From Pseudosporangium ferrugineum (lineage in GTDB: Bacteria > Actinomycetota > Actinomycetes > Mycobacteriales > Micromonosporaceae), in NCBI RefSeq assembly GCF_003002065.1, contig NZ_PVZG01000012.1:186001-250000 (forward strand): DNA of 64,000 nt, written 5' to 3'. The notes under the pieces are model-generated. The model was not told the origin of the DNA. It did no database searches and saw only the letters and a program-made list of their open reading frames with translations. The translations under genes were made by a program, and so were the position numbers. Positions 8,130 through 16,507 of this stretch are shown here, in pieces. The first letter of the stretch is position 1. Every line of letters begins with the position of its first letter.

Positions 8130-8660
8130 ATGCCGGATCAGGAGGCCGCGTTCCGTGCCTTCTTCGAGAAGCATCACGCCGAGCTGGCCCGGCTGGCGTA
8201 CCTGCTGACCGGCGAGGCGTCCGTCGCCGACGACCTGGCCGCCGACGCGCTCGTGGAGGTGTGGCGGCACTGGACCCGGGTGCAGGCGGCCGACGATCCG
8301 GCTGCGTACGCTCGGGGCATCGTGGCGAACCTGACCCGGAAGTGGATCCGGGGCCGGGTCCGTGACCGGCACGGCCTCCTCGGGCTGCGCCTGCTCAGCG
8401 GCACCCGGGAGGGCGGCGACCCGGACCTGCCCGCGGTGCTCGACGTGCGCAGCGCGTTGCGGCAGCTGCCGCACCGGCGGCGGGCGTGCGTGGTGCTGCG
8501 CTACGCGTTCGACCTGTCGGAGCGCGAGGTGGCGCAGGCGCTGGGAATCTCGGTCGGCGCGGTGAAGAGCCAGACGTCGCGGGGCGCCCGGCAGCTGGCC
8601 GAGTTGCTCGGCGGGCCCCACGGGGCGACCCACATCGACGGCTGGGAGGCGGCGCGATGA
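8130..8660 (+). CDS. ECF-type RNA polymerase sigma factor (SigE family)
   Basis: A 176-residue sigma-70 family protein with region 2 (AFRAFFEKHHAELARLAYLLTGEASVADDLAADALVEVWRHW, residues about 7-50) and region 4 (LPHRRRACVVLRYAFDLSEREVAQALGISVGAVKSQTSRGARQLAELL). Region 3 is absent, as in ECF sigma factors. This sequence type is the SigE family common in Micromonosporaceae and Streptomyces. The ATG at 8130 follows GGAGGCGGG; an in-frame upstream start at 8055 lacks such a site. Its stop overlaps the ATG of the next gene, a membrane protein that may act as its anti-sigma factor, so the two are probably regulated and made together. Confidence 0.9.
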   Translation: MPDQEAAFRAFFEKHHAELARLAYLLTGEASVADDLAADALVEVWRHWTRVQAADDPAAYARGIVANLTRKWIRGRVRDRHGLLGLRLLSGTREGGDPDLPAVLDVRSALRQLPHRRRACVVLRYAFDLSEREVAQALGISVGAVKSQTSRGARQLAELLGGPHGATHIDGWEAAR

Positions 8661-9448
8661 ACGACGACGACCTGCGCGGCGTGCTGAGCCGGGCCGCGGC
8701 GGAGCATCGGCCGGACCGTACGGCGATGCTCAACCGGATAGCGCGGCAGCGTGCCGCGGGTGGCGCGGCCCAGCACCGCCGCGCCCAGGGTCCCCGCTTC
8801 CGGATCGCCGGGGCGGCGCTGGCCGTCGCCGCCGTGCTCGGCGCCGGGGGCGTGACCCGCTGGGCCCTCGCCGGGGACAACGGCCCGGATCGCGCGCCCG
8901 TCGCTCCCCCGGTCGCCGCGGCGTCCCGCACCGCTGCGGCACCGCCGGCGCCGGTCACGCCGGAGGAGACGACCCCCGCCACCACCCGGCCCACGACCGA
9001 CCGGCCCACGACCGAGCCGGCGCGACCGTCCGTCCCGCCGGCGCCGACCGGCGCGCAGACGACGGCGACCGGCGGGCTGCGGTGCGACGGCTCGGTCGTC
9101 CCGGACGGGAACGACGCCGCCCGCAGCGAGATCACCGTCAAGCTCACCGAGCCGGTCACCGACCTGGAGATCACCGTACGCGTGCAGCTGACCCCCGGCC
9201 TCACCGACCAGGGGGCGGTCCACGACGTCACCGGCCCGCGGATCGACAGCCAGATCCTGCACGAGCCGGCGGCGCTCACCTACCGCTTCACCCTCGCCGC
9301 GGGCGAGACCCTGCCGAAGGGCACCCACGTCTTCGCCGCCAAGTACCGGTACACCGGCGGCGCCCGCGACGCCGGCGACGACTCCTACCGGGCGGTCGCC
9401 ACCACCGCCACCGGCCGGAAGCTGACCGTGTCCGGAGACTTCTTCTAG
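8657..9448 (+). CDS. Single-pass membrane protein coupled to the sigma factor, possible anti-sigma factor
   Basis: A 263-residue protein. A cytoplasmic N-terminus of about 48 residues (MNDDDLRGVLSRAAAEHRPDR...) precedes one hydrophobic helix (GAALAVAAVLGAGGVTRWAL), then a long Thr/Pro/Ala linker and an extracellular beta-rich domain from about residue 140 (LRCDGSVVPDG...ITVKLTEPVTDLEITVRVQLTPG...) with a cellulose-binding or IgG-like flavour. ATGA overlap with the sigma gene shows co-translation. The short N-terminal segment has no HxxxCxxC zinc anti-sigma motif, so an anti-sigma role is inferred from position only. The outer domain could sense an extracellular ligand. Confidence 0.72.
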   Translation: MNDDDLRGVLSRAAAEHRPDRTAMLNRIARQRAAGGAAQHRRAQGPRFRIAGAALAVAAVLGAGGVTRWALAGDNGPDRAPVAPPVAAASRTAAAPPAPVTPEETTPATTRPTTDRPTTEPARPSVPPAPTGAQTTATGGLRCDGSVVPDGNDAARSEITVKLTEPVTDLEITVRVQLTPGLTDQGAVHDVTGPRIDSQILHEPAALTYRFTLAAGETLPKGTHVFAAKYRYTGGARDAGDDSYRAVATTATGRKLTVSGDFF

Positions 9449-9476
9449 GGGGGCCGTCTCAGGGTCGGCTCGGGGT

Positions 9477-10163
9477 ATGACCCGATGGTGCCGGCGCCTC
9501 CGGGTGACGAGGCTGGGGTATGTGATCGCCGACCTGATGAGCGCCGCGTCCGCTTTCGTCGACTGGCTCGCCACTCTCGACGAGTGGGCGGTGCTGCTGT
9601 TCACCGCGCTGTCCAGCGCGGTCGAGACGACGTTCCTGCTCGGGCTGCTCGTGCCCGGCGAGTCCGTGGTCATGCTGGCCGGCTCGCTGCCGCACGGCCC
9701 GGCCGGGTTCGCCCTGGCCGTCGTCGCCGGCACGGCGGGCGCCATGGCCGGCCAGATCGCCGGGTACGCCGTGGGCCGCGTCCTCGGCGCCCGCCTCCGC
9801 GACACCCGGCTGGGCCGGCGGATCGGCGTGGAGCGCTGGGACCGCGCCGAGGCGTACCTGCGGGACCGCGGGGCGGCGGCGCTGGTCGCGGTCCGCTTCC
9901 TGGCGGTCATCCACGCCGTCGTCCCGATCGTCGCCGGCACCGCGCGGATGCCGTTCGGCCGGTTCGTGGGCTGGTCGGCGCTCGGCACCACCATGTGGGT
10001 GGCCGCCTTCGCCGCGGTGGGCGCGCTGACCGCGGGCGCCGACGACTCGGGCGGCACCGGCGTCGTCCTCACCGCCGTCGGCGCCACCTGCCTGGGCGCC
10101 GTGCCGCTCGCCGGCCGCCTGCTGCGCCGCGGCACCAGGCACGCGGCGCCCAGCCTCTCCTGA
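9477..10163 (+). CDS. DedA family (VTT domain) inner membrane protein
   Basis: About 228 residues with the DedA/SNARE-associated pattern. The amphipathic ETTFLLGLLVPGESVVMLAG is followed by AGAMAGQIAGYAVGRVLG and then VAVRFLAVIHAVVPIVAGTARMPFGRFVGWSALGTTMW, which is the conserved R-F-x-P-x-x-R/H...G-x-x-x-M/L motif region with His replacing one basic residue. DedA proteins act as lipid scramblases or transporters, for example of undecaprenyl phosphate, and influence envelope homeostasis. The first ATG (9477) has a weak ribosome site; starts at 9519 (GTG) or 9537 (ATG) are alternatives that keep the whole domain. It is followed by a strong hairpin. Confidence 0.85.
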   Translation: MTRWCRRLRVTRLGYVIADLMSAASAFVDWLATLDEWAVLLFTALSSAVETTFLLGLLVPGESVVMLAGSLPHGPAGFALAVVAGTAGAMAGQIAGYAVGRVLGARLRDTRLGRRIGVERWDRAEAYLRDRGAAALVAVRFLAVIHAVVPIVAGTARMPFGRFVGWSALGTTMWVAAFAAVGALTAGADDSGGTGVVLTAVGATCLGAVPLAGRLLRRGTRHAAPSLS

Positions 10164-10200
10164 GAGGCACCCCGGGGCGTGAGCCGCCCCGGGGTGGCTC
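10164..10200. terminator. Bidirectional hairpin terminator between convergent genes
   Basis: A 12-bp perfect stem (10168-10179 with 10185-10196, core CACCCCGGGGCG) and a 5-nt loop. The stem continues as GAG/CTC at 10164-10166 and 10198-10200 after one mismatch. It sits between the stops of the DedA gene (plus) and the ScyD-like gene (minus) and can serve both. Confidence 0.8.
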
Positions 10201-10203
10201 ATC

Positions 10204-11295
10204 TCAGTGGAAGGCGCCGGGCTTCACCTGCACCAGCTTCCCGGCGTGCTGACCGCCGAAGAACGACGCGATGCTCCACGAGGTCGCGTACAGCCGCCCG
10301 CCGGAGAACTCCACCCCGGTCGGCATCGTGACCCGCGCGTGGGTGACCCGGCCCGACTGGATCCGGGTGAGCCTGCCCACGGTGGACGGGTCGAAGCCGG
10401 GCGGCGGCTGCTCGGCCGGCGCTCCGTGCAGGACCTCGGAGGCGTAGAGCGTGCCGCCCGGCGCCACGGCGATCCCGGTCAGCGACGTGAAGCCGCGCCA
10501 CACCCGCAACACCCTGCCGGTGCGGCCGTCCAGCTTCCAGATCGCGGCCGCGCCCGGCTGCTCCGCGCCGAGAGTCGAGACATAGACGTGCTTTCCGTAC
10601 GCGACGACGCCCGTGGGCACCGAATCGCAGCCGACCGTACCCGGATTCGCCTGTGCCTGGGGTTTCAGGCATTCGGGGGTGCGCGGGTTCGGCGGGACGA
10701 AGAACGTCGACACCCGGCCGGTGCGCGGATTCACCCGCAACACGTCGTTGGCGCCCCCGTCGGCGACCAGCAGACCCCATTTCGTGTACGCGACGGCGAA
10801 CGGATTCGACAACGCGTCGTACGCCTCGTGCGCGTCGTTGAACTGCTTCTGCCGGTCCGGGTTGTACTTCAGCTCGTAGGCCAGCAGGTCGGCCAGGACC
10901 CGCACGCCCTTCCCGTCCGCCCGGGCCACCAGCAGCGACGCCGGCGGATAGGCGGAGGGCGGGGGCGCACCCTGCTCGCTGCCGCCGCCGAGCAGCACGA
11001 AGATCTTCCCGTCGTGCGAGGCCACCCCGGACGGTCGCGGCAATCCCGACAGAAGGGTCCGCTTCGCTCCCGTACGCAGGTCGACGGCGGTCACCTTCCC
11101 CGAATCCGCCTCCGTCACCAGCGCCCGCCGCGACGACTGGACATCGAGGCCGTACGGGCCGTCCAGCTGGGTCGTGATGGTGCGTACGTCCGGCGACGGT
11201 TGCCGGCCCGCGGCCTGTGCCGACGCGGCCGTGAGAATCATCAGCACGCACGCCCCCGCGGCGGCCGACGCCTTCATGACTTGATCGATATTCAT
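10204..11295 (-). CDS. Secreted ScyD/ScyE family beta-propeller protein
   Basis: A 363-residue exported protein with a signal peptide (KASAAAGACVLMILTAASAQA) and a six-bladed propeller-like body of NHL/SMP-30 type: QLDGPYGLDVQ, GLPRPSGVASHDGKIFVLLG, VAYTKWGLLVADGGANDVLRVNPRTG, VPTGVVAYGKHVYVSTLG, SLTGIAVAPGGTLYASE. The repeats share the G-x-x-V/A...L-x-V-x-D/E pattern. ScyD and ScyE are named from the cyanobacterial scytonemin cluster, but actinomycetes have many such secreted proteins with no known function. The ATG at 11293-11295 has GAGG at ideal distance; an upstream in-frame ATG 30 nt earlier lacks it. Divergent from the dhaK operon. Confidence 0.85.
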   Translation of the reverse strand: MNIDQVMKASAAAGACVLMILTAASAQAAGRQPSPDVRTITTQLDGPYGLDVQSSRRALVTEADSGKVTAVDLRTGAKRTLLSGLPRPSGVASHDGKIFVLLGGGSEQGAPPPSAYPPASLLVARADGKGVRVLADLLAYELKYNPDRQKQFNDAHEAYDALSNPFAVAYTKWGLLVADGGANDVLRVNPRTGRVSTFFVPPNPRTPECLKPQAQANPGTVGCDSVPTGVVAYGKHVYVSTLGAEQPGAAAIWKLDGRTGRVLRVWRGFTSLTGIAVAPGGTLYASEVLHGAPAEQPPPGFDPSTVGRLTRIQSGRVTHARVTMPTGVEFSGGRLYATSWSIASFFGGQHAGKLVQVKPGAFH

Positions 11296-11514
11296 TCGTT
11301 CCTCTCGGCGCAAGTGCCGGTTCATCGCAATTTCCGTCCCCCTTTCTATGCCCTTTCCGGCATTTCCCCGGCGCGGGCGGCACGGTGCCGCCGCGCAACC
11401 CACCGAAAGGGTGGCGGTCCCGGGCTGTCCACAGGCCCGGCCACGACCGTCGCGGATCGGCGTAGCTTGTGGGGAGCGGTTCGCCCCGCCAGCCTTCCCG
11501 GTGAGGAGCCATCG

Positions 11515-12516
11515 ATGAACAAGCTCATCAACGATCCGGCCAACGTCGTCTCCGACGCGCTCCGCGGCGTCGCCGCCGCCCATCCCGAGCTGCGTGTCGA
11601 TCACGAGCAGCACATCGTCTACCGCGGCGACGCGCCGGTCCGCGGCAAGGTCGGGCTGATCTCCGGCGGCGGCTCGGGGCACGAGCCGTTGCACGCCGGC
11701 TTCGTCGGTCCCGGCATGCTCGACGCCGCGTGCGCGGGCGAGATCTTCACGTCCCCGGTTCCCGACCAGATCGTGGCGGCGACCAAGGCGGTCGACGGCG
11801 GCGCCGGCGTCCTGCACATCGTCAAGAACTACACCGGCGACGTGATGAACTTCGAGATGGCGGCCGAGATCGCCGAGGCGGAGACCGGGGTCGCCGTCAC
11901 CGCCGTGGTGACCGACGACGACGTGGCGGTGCAGGACAGCCTCTACACGGCCGGGCGCCGCGGCGTCGGGGTCACCGTGCTGCTGGAGAAGATCGCCGGT
12001 GCCGCCGCCGACCAGGGCCGGCCGCTCGACGAGGTCGCCGCCGTGGCCCGCAAGGTCAACGCGAACGGCCGCAGCATGGGCGTCGCCCTCACCTCCTGCA
12101 CGGTGCCGGCCGCCGGCAAGCCCACCTTCGACCTGCCCGACGGCCAGATGGAGGTCGGCATCGGCATCCACGGCGAGCCGGGCCGCCGCCGGGTGCCCAC
12201 CGCCCCGGCCGCCGAGATCGCCGAGATGCTCGTCGGCCCGATCCTCGCCGACCTCGACTTCACCGGCGACTCCGGCGTCATCGCCTTCGTCAACGGCATG
12301 GGCGCCACCCCGCTCCTCGAGCTGTACGTGGTCTACCACGAGGTCGCGGCCATCCTCGGCAAGGCGGGGATCCCGATCGCGCGGTCCCTGGTCGGCCCCT
12401 ACATCACCAGCCTCGACATGGCGGGCTGCTCGGTCACCCTGCTGAAGGCCGACGACGATCTCCTGCGGCTGTGGGACGCCCCGGTGCGCACCCCCGCGCT
12501 GCGGTGGGGGGTCTGA
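11515..12516 (+). CDS. dhaK: Dihydroxyacetone kinase subunit DhaK
   Basis: A 333-residue DhaK subunit. The N-terminal half has KVGLISGGGSGHEPLHAGFVGPGMLDAACAGEIFTSP, and GVLHIVKNYTGDVMNFEMA follows. His219 in GIGIHGEPG is the residue that binds dihydroxyacetone covalently as a hemiaminal. The C-terminal part has GMGATPLLELYV and ends near the wall of the active site (SLDMAGCSVTLLKADD). It holds the substrate while DhaL-ADP transfers phosphate to give DHA phosphate. The ATG follows GAGGAG. It is the first gene of a dhaK-dhaL-dhaM/EI operon, with 6 nt to dhaL. The 219-nt region upstream is shared with a divergent gene and probably holds the promoter. Confidence 0.95.
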   Translation: MNKLINDPANVVSDALRGVAAAHPELRVDHEQHIVYRGDAPVRGKVGLISGGGSGHEPLHAGFVGPGMLDAACAGEIFTSPVPDQIVAATKAVDGGAGVLHIVKNYTGDVMNFEMAAEIAEAETGVAVTAVVTDDDVAVQDSLYTAGRRGVGVTVLLEKIAGAAADQGRPLDEVAAVARKVNANGRSMGVALTSCTVPAAGKPTFDLPDGQMEVGIGIHGEPGRRRVPTAPAAEIAEMLVGPILADLDFTGDSGVIAFVNGMGATPLLELYVVYHEVAAILGKAGIPIARSLVGPYITSLDMAGCSVTLLKADDDLLRLWDAPVRTPALRWGV

Positions 12517-12522
12517 GCGCCG

Positions 12523-13167
12523 ATGACCGACAGTGTGGACACCGCGGCGCTCACGGCCTGGCTGCGGGAATTCGCCCGGCTCATCGCGGCCGACAAGCAG
12601 CTGCTGACCGACCTCGACGCGGCGATCGGCGACGCCGACCACGGCGCCAACATGGACCGCGGCATGACGGCCGTGCTCGCGGCGTACGAGGAGGCGCCGC
12701 CGGCCACCCCCGCCGAGCTGTTCAAGCGCACCGGCATGACCCTGGTGAGCAAGGTCGGCGGCGCCAGCGGACCGCTGTACGGCACGGCCTTCCTGCGGAT
12801 GGCCGCGGCGGCCGGGGAGGCGACGTCGCTGGGCGTGGACGACCTGGCCCGGGTGCTGCGGGCCGGGCTGGACGGCATCCTCGCCCGGGGCAAGGCCGCC
12901 GTCGGGGACAAGACGATGGTCGACGCGCTCACCCCGGCGGCCGACGCGCTCGACGCCGCCGCGGCCGCCGGCCGGCCGCTGCCCGAGGCGCTCAAGGCGA
13001 CGGTGCGGGCGGCCGAGGAGGGCCGGGACGCCACCATCCCGCTGACCGCCCGCAAGGGACGGGCCAGCTACCTGGGCGAACGCAGCGCAGGCCACCAGGA
13101 CCCCGGCGCCACGTCGGCGACCCTGCTGCTCACGGCCGCCGCGACGGCCCTGACCGGCGCGGCCTGA
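12523..13167 (+). CDS. dhaL: Dihydroxyacetone kinase subunit DhaL (ADP-binding)
   Basis: A 214-residue all-helical barrel protein. It carries the metal/nucleotide-binding AIGDADHGANMDRG (three Asp ligands in total), KVGGASGPLYGTAFLRMA, GDKTMVDALTPA and the C-terminal GRASYLGERSAGHQDPGATS. In the PEP-dependent kinase, DhaL keeps ADP bound as a cofactor that is rephosphorylated by DhaM rather than exchanged for ATP. The presence of a DhaM-HPr-EI fusion four bases downstream fits this form and not the ATP-dependent single-chain kinase. The length and motifs are normal for the family. Confidence 0.95.
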   Translation: MTDSVDTAALTAWLREFARLIAADKQLLTDLDAAIGDADHGANMDRGMTAVLAAYEEAPPATPAELFKRTGMTLVSKVGGASGPLYGTAFLRMAAAAGEATSLGVDDLARVLRAGLDGILARGKAAVGDKTMVDALTPAADALDAAAAAGRPLPEALKATVRAAEEGRDATIPLTARKGRASYLGERSAGHQDPGATSATLLLTAAATALTGAA

Positions 13168-13171
13168 CGGC

Positions 13172-16100
13172 ATGGTCGGCCTGGTGGTGGTCAGCCACAG
13201 CCGCGCCCTGGCCGAGGCCGCGGTGGCCCTGGCCGCGGAGATGGTCCCGGACGGCCGGGTGCCGCTCGAGGTGGCCGCGGGCCTCGACGAGACGACGTTC
13301 GGCACGGACGCGATCGCCATCTCCGAAGCCGTCACGACCGCCGACCACGGCGACGGCGTCGTGGTCCTCATGGACCTGGGCAGCGCCGTGCTCTCCGCGG
13401 AGCTCGCCCTCGACTTCCTCCCGGACGACCAGCGCGAACGCGTCCTGCTGACCCCGGCCCCCCTGATCGAAGGCCTCCTCGCCGCCACGGTGACCGCCGC
13501 CGGCGGAGCAACCCGCCACGAGGTAGCCGCCGAAGCAACCGCCGCCCTGTCCGCCAAACAGTCCCACCTCGCCCCCACACCCTCCCACCCCGCCCCACCA
13601 CACCCCGCACCTCCCGCCCCGCCGGACCCCTCGCCCCCCGCATCCCCTCAGTCCGCCGCAACACCCGGGCCGCGCTCCCCCACCGACTCCGCGCCGCCGT
13701 CCCGTGAAGCCGGCCCCGCACCCGACCCGCCACCTCACCCGGCCGGACCGACACCCCTGCTGCCATCCCCCCAAGCCGACGCGGCATCCGCGCCGCCATC
13801 TCCCCCAGCCGACGCCGCACCCGCGCCGCTGTCCCCGCAAGCCCACGCCGCACCCGCGCCGCCATCTCCCTCAGCCGAGGGGGCACCCGCGCTGCTGTCC
13901 CCGCAAGCCGGCGGGGCAACCGGGCCGCTGTCCCCGCAAGCCGACGCCGCACCCGCGCTGCTATCTCGCCCAGCCGACGCGGCACCCGGGTTGGCATCTC
14001 CCCCGGCCAGGCCGGCGGCGGGTTCGGCTGCTGTCGGGGCGGGTGCGGGGGGCTTGCGGGCCGGGGAGGCTGCGGTCGCGATCACCGTGGGCAACCGGCA
14101 CGGCTTGCACGCGCGGCCGGCCGCCCGGCTGGTCACGACAGCCCGCGGCTTCGACGCGACCGTGGAGGTGCGCAACGCCACCACCGGCTCGCAGTGGGTG
14201 CCGGCGGGAAGCCTGTCCCGGGTCGCCACCCTCGGCGTGCTCCGGGGCCATCGGGTCGAGGTGCGCGCCTCGGGGCGGGAGGCGGCCGTGGCGGTGGACG
14301 CCATCGCCGGCCTGGCCGCCCGCAACTTCGACGAGCCCGGCGCCGCGACGCCTCCACCCACCGGCCCGCCGCCGCTCCCGGATCCAGCGACCGGCGACGG
14401 GCAACCGGCAACTCCAGCCAGCGACGACCCACCCGCGACAATCCCGGCCGGCACGGGCGAACCGGCGAAGGCTTCGGGTGGCGGCGAGGAAGCCACGACG
14501 ACTCCGACCGCCAACGGCGAACCCACCACGAAACCGCACGGCGACGGCGGACCCGGGAGGACTACGGCAGATGTTGACGGGTCGGCGGTGGCTGAGGATG
14601 GCGGCGGCGCGTCCGCGACTGTTCCGGCCGGCGAGGGCGGACCGGCGGAGGTTGCGGGTGCGGGTCGCGAGCCGTTGGGGGGTGTGGGCGGGGGTGGTGG
14701 GGGCGCCTCGGACCCGGTCGTGGGGGCGGGGTGTTCTGGGGCCGTACCGGAAAGGGTTCTGTGGGGTTTTCCTGCTTCTCCGGGGGTGGGGATCGGGCCG
14801 GCGCGGCGGGTGGACGGGGGCCCGCCCGAGTTGCCCGACGTGGCGTCGCGGGGGGCCGGGCCGGAGGGGTTGCGGGTCGGCGGGGCGCTGGAGGCGGTCC
14901 GGGGTGAGTTGCGGCGGCTCCGGGCGGGTGTGGGCGGGGAGGTCTTCGATGCTCATCTGGCGTTGCTCGACGATGAGGAGTTGCTGGCCGACGTGCGGTC
15001 GGAGCTCGACGGCGGTTCGGCGGCGCCGCAGGCGTGGGCGGCGGCTGCCGCGCGGGTCGCCGGGGCGTTCGACGCGCTGCCCGACCCGTACCTGAGGGCC
15101 CGGGCCGCCGACGTGCGTGCGGTGAGCGCCCAGGTGCTGCGGGCGATGCTCGGTTCCCCTGCCGCGACGCTGGACGATGCCGGGGTGATCGTGGCGGGCG
15201 ATCTCGCGCCGGCGGACGTGGCCGGGCTCGACCTCGGGCGGGTCGGGGGAATTCTGCTCGCGGGCGGGAGTCCCACTTCTCACGCGGCGATTCTGGCGCG
15301 CACCCGCGGCATTCCGGCCGTGGTCGGGGTCGAGCCCGCGCTGCTCGACGTCGCCGACGGTACTCCCGTCGCGTTGGACGGTGCCAGTGGCGAGGTTGTC
15401 GTGGATCCGTCCGGGCCGGTGCTGGACGGGCTGCGGGCGCGGGCCGCCGAGCAGGCGTCCGGCCGGGCGCGGGCCCGGGCTCGCGCGACGGAGGCCGCGG
15501 TGACCAGGGACGGCGTGACGCTGGCCGTGGGGGCGAACGTGGGCTCCGTCGAGGACGCGCGGGCCGCGGCTGCGGGCGGTGCCGACCTGGCCGGGCTCAT
15601 CCGGACGGAGTTCCTGTTCCTCGGCCGGGCCTCGGCGCCCGGGGTGGACGAGCAGGAGGCCGTCTACCGCGAGCTTGCCGGGGCGCTCGGCGGACGCCGG
15701 CTCACGATCCGGACGCTCGACGTCGGTGGCGACAAACCCCTGCCGTACGCGCGTGCGGAGCCCGAGACCAACCCCTTTCTGGGGGTACGCGGGATCCGCC
15801 ACTCCCTCGCCCATCCGCGGCTGTTCGCCGACCAGCTTCTCGCGATCGTGCGGGTGGCGCGGGACGTGCCCGTCAGTGTCATGTTTCCCATGATCAGCAC
15901 CGTGGACGAGGTGGTGGCGGCGCGGCGGATGCTCGACGACGCGGTCCGGCGGGGCGGTGCCGGTGCGCCGCCCGGGCTCGAGGCCGGGATCATGATGGAG
16001 GTGCCCGCCGCCGCGCTGAAGGCCGCCGTGCTCGCGCCGTACGTGGACTTCTTCAGCGTCGGCACCAACGACCTGACCCAGTACGCGCTGGCCGCCGAGC

Positions 16101-16447
16101 GGGGCAACGCCGCCGTCGCCTCGCTGGCGGACGGGCTGGATCCCGGGGTGCTGCGGCTGATCGACGCGATCTGCCGGGGTGCGGGCGAGCGGGTGACCGT
16201 CTCGGTGTGCGGGGAACTCGCCGCGGACGAGGCGGCGGTGCCGGTGCTGGCCGGGCTGGGGGTGCGGGAGCTCAGCGTGGCCCCTCCCGCCGTGCCGGCG
16301 GTCAAGCAGGCCGTGCGGGCCCTCGATCTCGGTCGGGCGGCCGGCGTCGCCGCGCGGTCCCTGTCCGTGGAGAGTGCCCGTGCGGTGCGGGCCCTGGTCG
16401 CGGACCGTCCACAGGCGACCCCCGAAAATGTCGTACCCCACCGATAG
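13172..16447 (+). CDS. DhaM-HPr-enzyme I fusion: PEP-dependent phosphotransferase for dihydroxyacetone kinase
   Basis: A 1,091-residue fusion of three phosphotransferase modules. Residues 1-130 are DhaM (EIIA-Man fold; His9 in VVVSHSRA). A Pro/Ala linker contains eight 11-residue repeats (about 199-286). HPr follows at about 303-390 with the phosphorylated His313 in NRHGLHARPA. A second Pro/Gly/Thr linker runs from about 390 to 525. Full enzyme I follows: His704 in GGSPTSHAAILAR, then the PEP-binding barrel with LIRTEFLFLGR, DVGGDKPLPY, NPFLGVRGIR, SVGTNDLTQYALA and Cys1013 in VSVCGELA. The phosphate path PEP to EI to HPr to DhaM to DhaL-ADP is thus on one chain. In E. coli DhaM the EI part is truncated, so a complete EI is notable; it may also act as the general PTS enzyme I of the cell. 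Confidence 0.92.
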   Translation: MVGLVVVSHSRALAEAAVALAAEMVPDGRVPLEVAAGLDETTFGTDAIAISEAVTTADHGDGVVVLMDLGSAVLSAELALDFLPDDQRERVLLTPAPLIEGLLAATVTAAGGATRHEVAAEATAALSAKQSHLAPTPSHPAPPHPAPPAPPDPSPPASPQSAATPGPRSPTDSAPPSREAGPAPDPPPHPAGPTPLLPSPQADAASAPPSPPADAAPAPLSPQAHAAPAPPSPSAEGAPALLSPQAGGATGPLSPQADAAPALLSRPADAAPGLASPPARPAAGSAAVGAGAGGLRAGEAAVAITVGNRHGLHARPAARLVTTARGFDATVEVRNATTGSQWVPAGSLSRVATLGVLRGHRVEVRASGREAAVAVDAIAGLAARNFDEPGAATPPPTGPPPLPDPATGDGQPATPASDDPPATIPAGTGEPAKASGGGEEATTTPTANGEPTTKPHGDGGPGRTTADVDGSAVAEDGGGASATVPAGEGGPAEVAGAGREPLGGVGGGGGGASDPVVGAGCSGAVPERVLWGFPASPGVGIGPARRVDGGPPELPDVASRGAGPEGLRVGGALEAVRGELRRLRAGVGGEVFDAHLALLDDEELLADVRSELDGGSAAPQAWAAAAARVAGAFDALPDPYLRARAADVRAVSAQVLRAMLGSPAATLDDAGVIVAGDLAPADVAGLDLGRVGGILLAGGSPTSHAAILARTRGIPAVVGVEPALLDVADGTPVALDGASGEVVVDPSGPVLDGLRARAAEQASGRARARARATEAAVTRDGVTLAVGANVGSVEDARAAAAGGADLAGLIRTEFLFLGRASAPGVDEQEAVYRELAGALGGRRLTIRTLDVGGDKPLPYARAEPETNPFLGVRGIRHSLAHPRLFADQLLAIVRVARDVPVSVMFPMISTVDEVVAARRMLDDAVRRGGAGAPPGLEAGIMMEVPAAALKAAVLAPYVDFFSVGTNDLTQYALAAERGNAAVASLADGLDPGVLRLIDAICRGAGERVTVSVCGELAADEAAVPVLAGLGVRELSVAPPAVPAVKQAVRALDLGRAAGVAARSLSVESARAVRALVADRPQATPENVVPHR
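13766..14029 (+). repeat. 33-bp minisatellite, eight units, coding an 11-residue repeat
   Basis: Eight consecutive 33-bp units inside the DhaM-HPr linker encode 11-residue repeats of consensus S-P-Q-A-D-A-A-P-A-P-L. Examples are SPPADAAPAPL, SPQAHAAPAPP and SPQADAAPALL. The last two units have decayed. The frame is preserved, so copy number can change without disrupting the gene. Confidence 0.85.
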
Positions 16448-16507
16448 GTTCCTGGCATCGACGCGCACCGAGCGTGTCCTCGTTCCCGATGCCGAAAGGT
16501 GGCCCCG

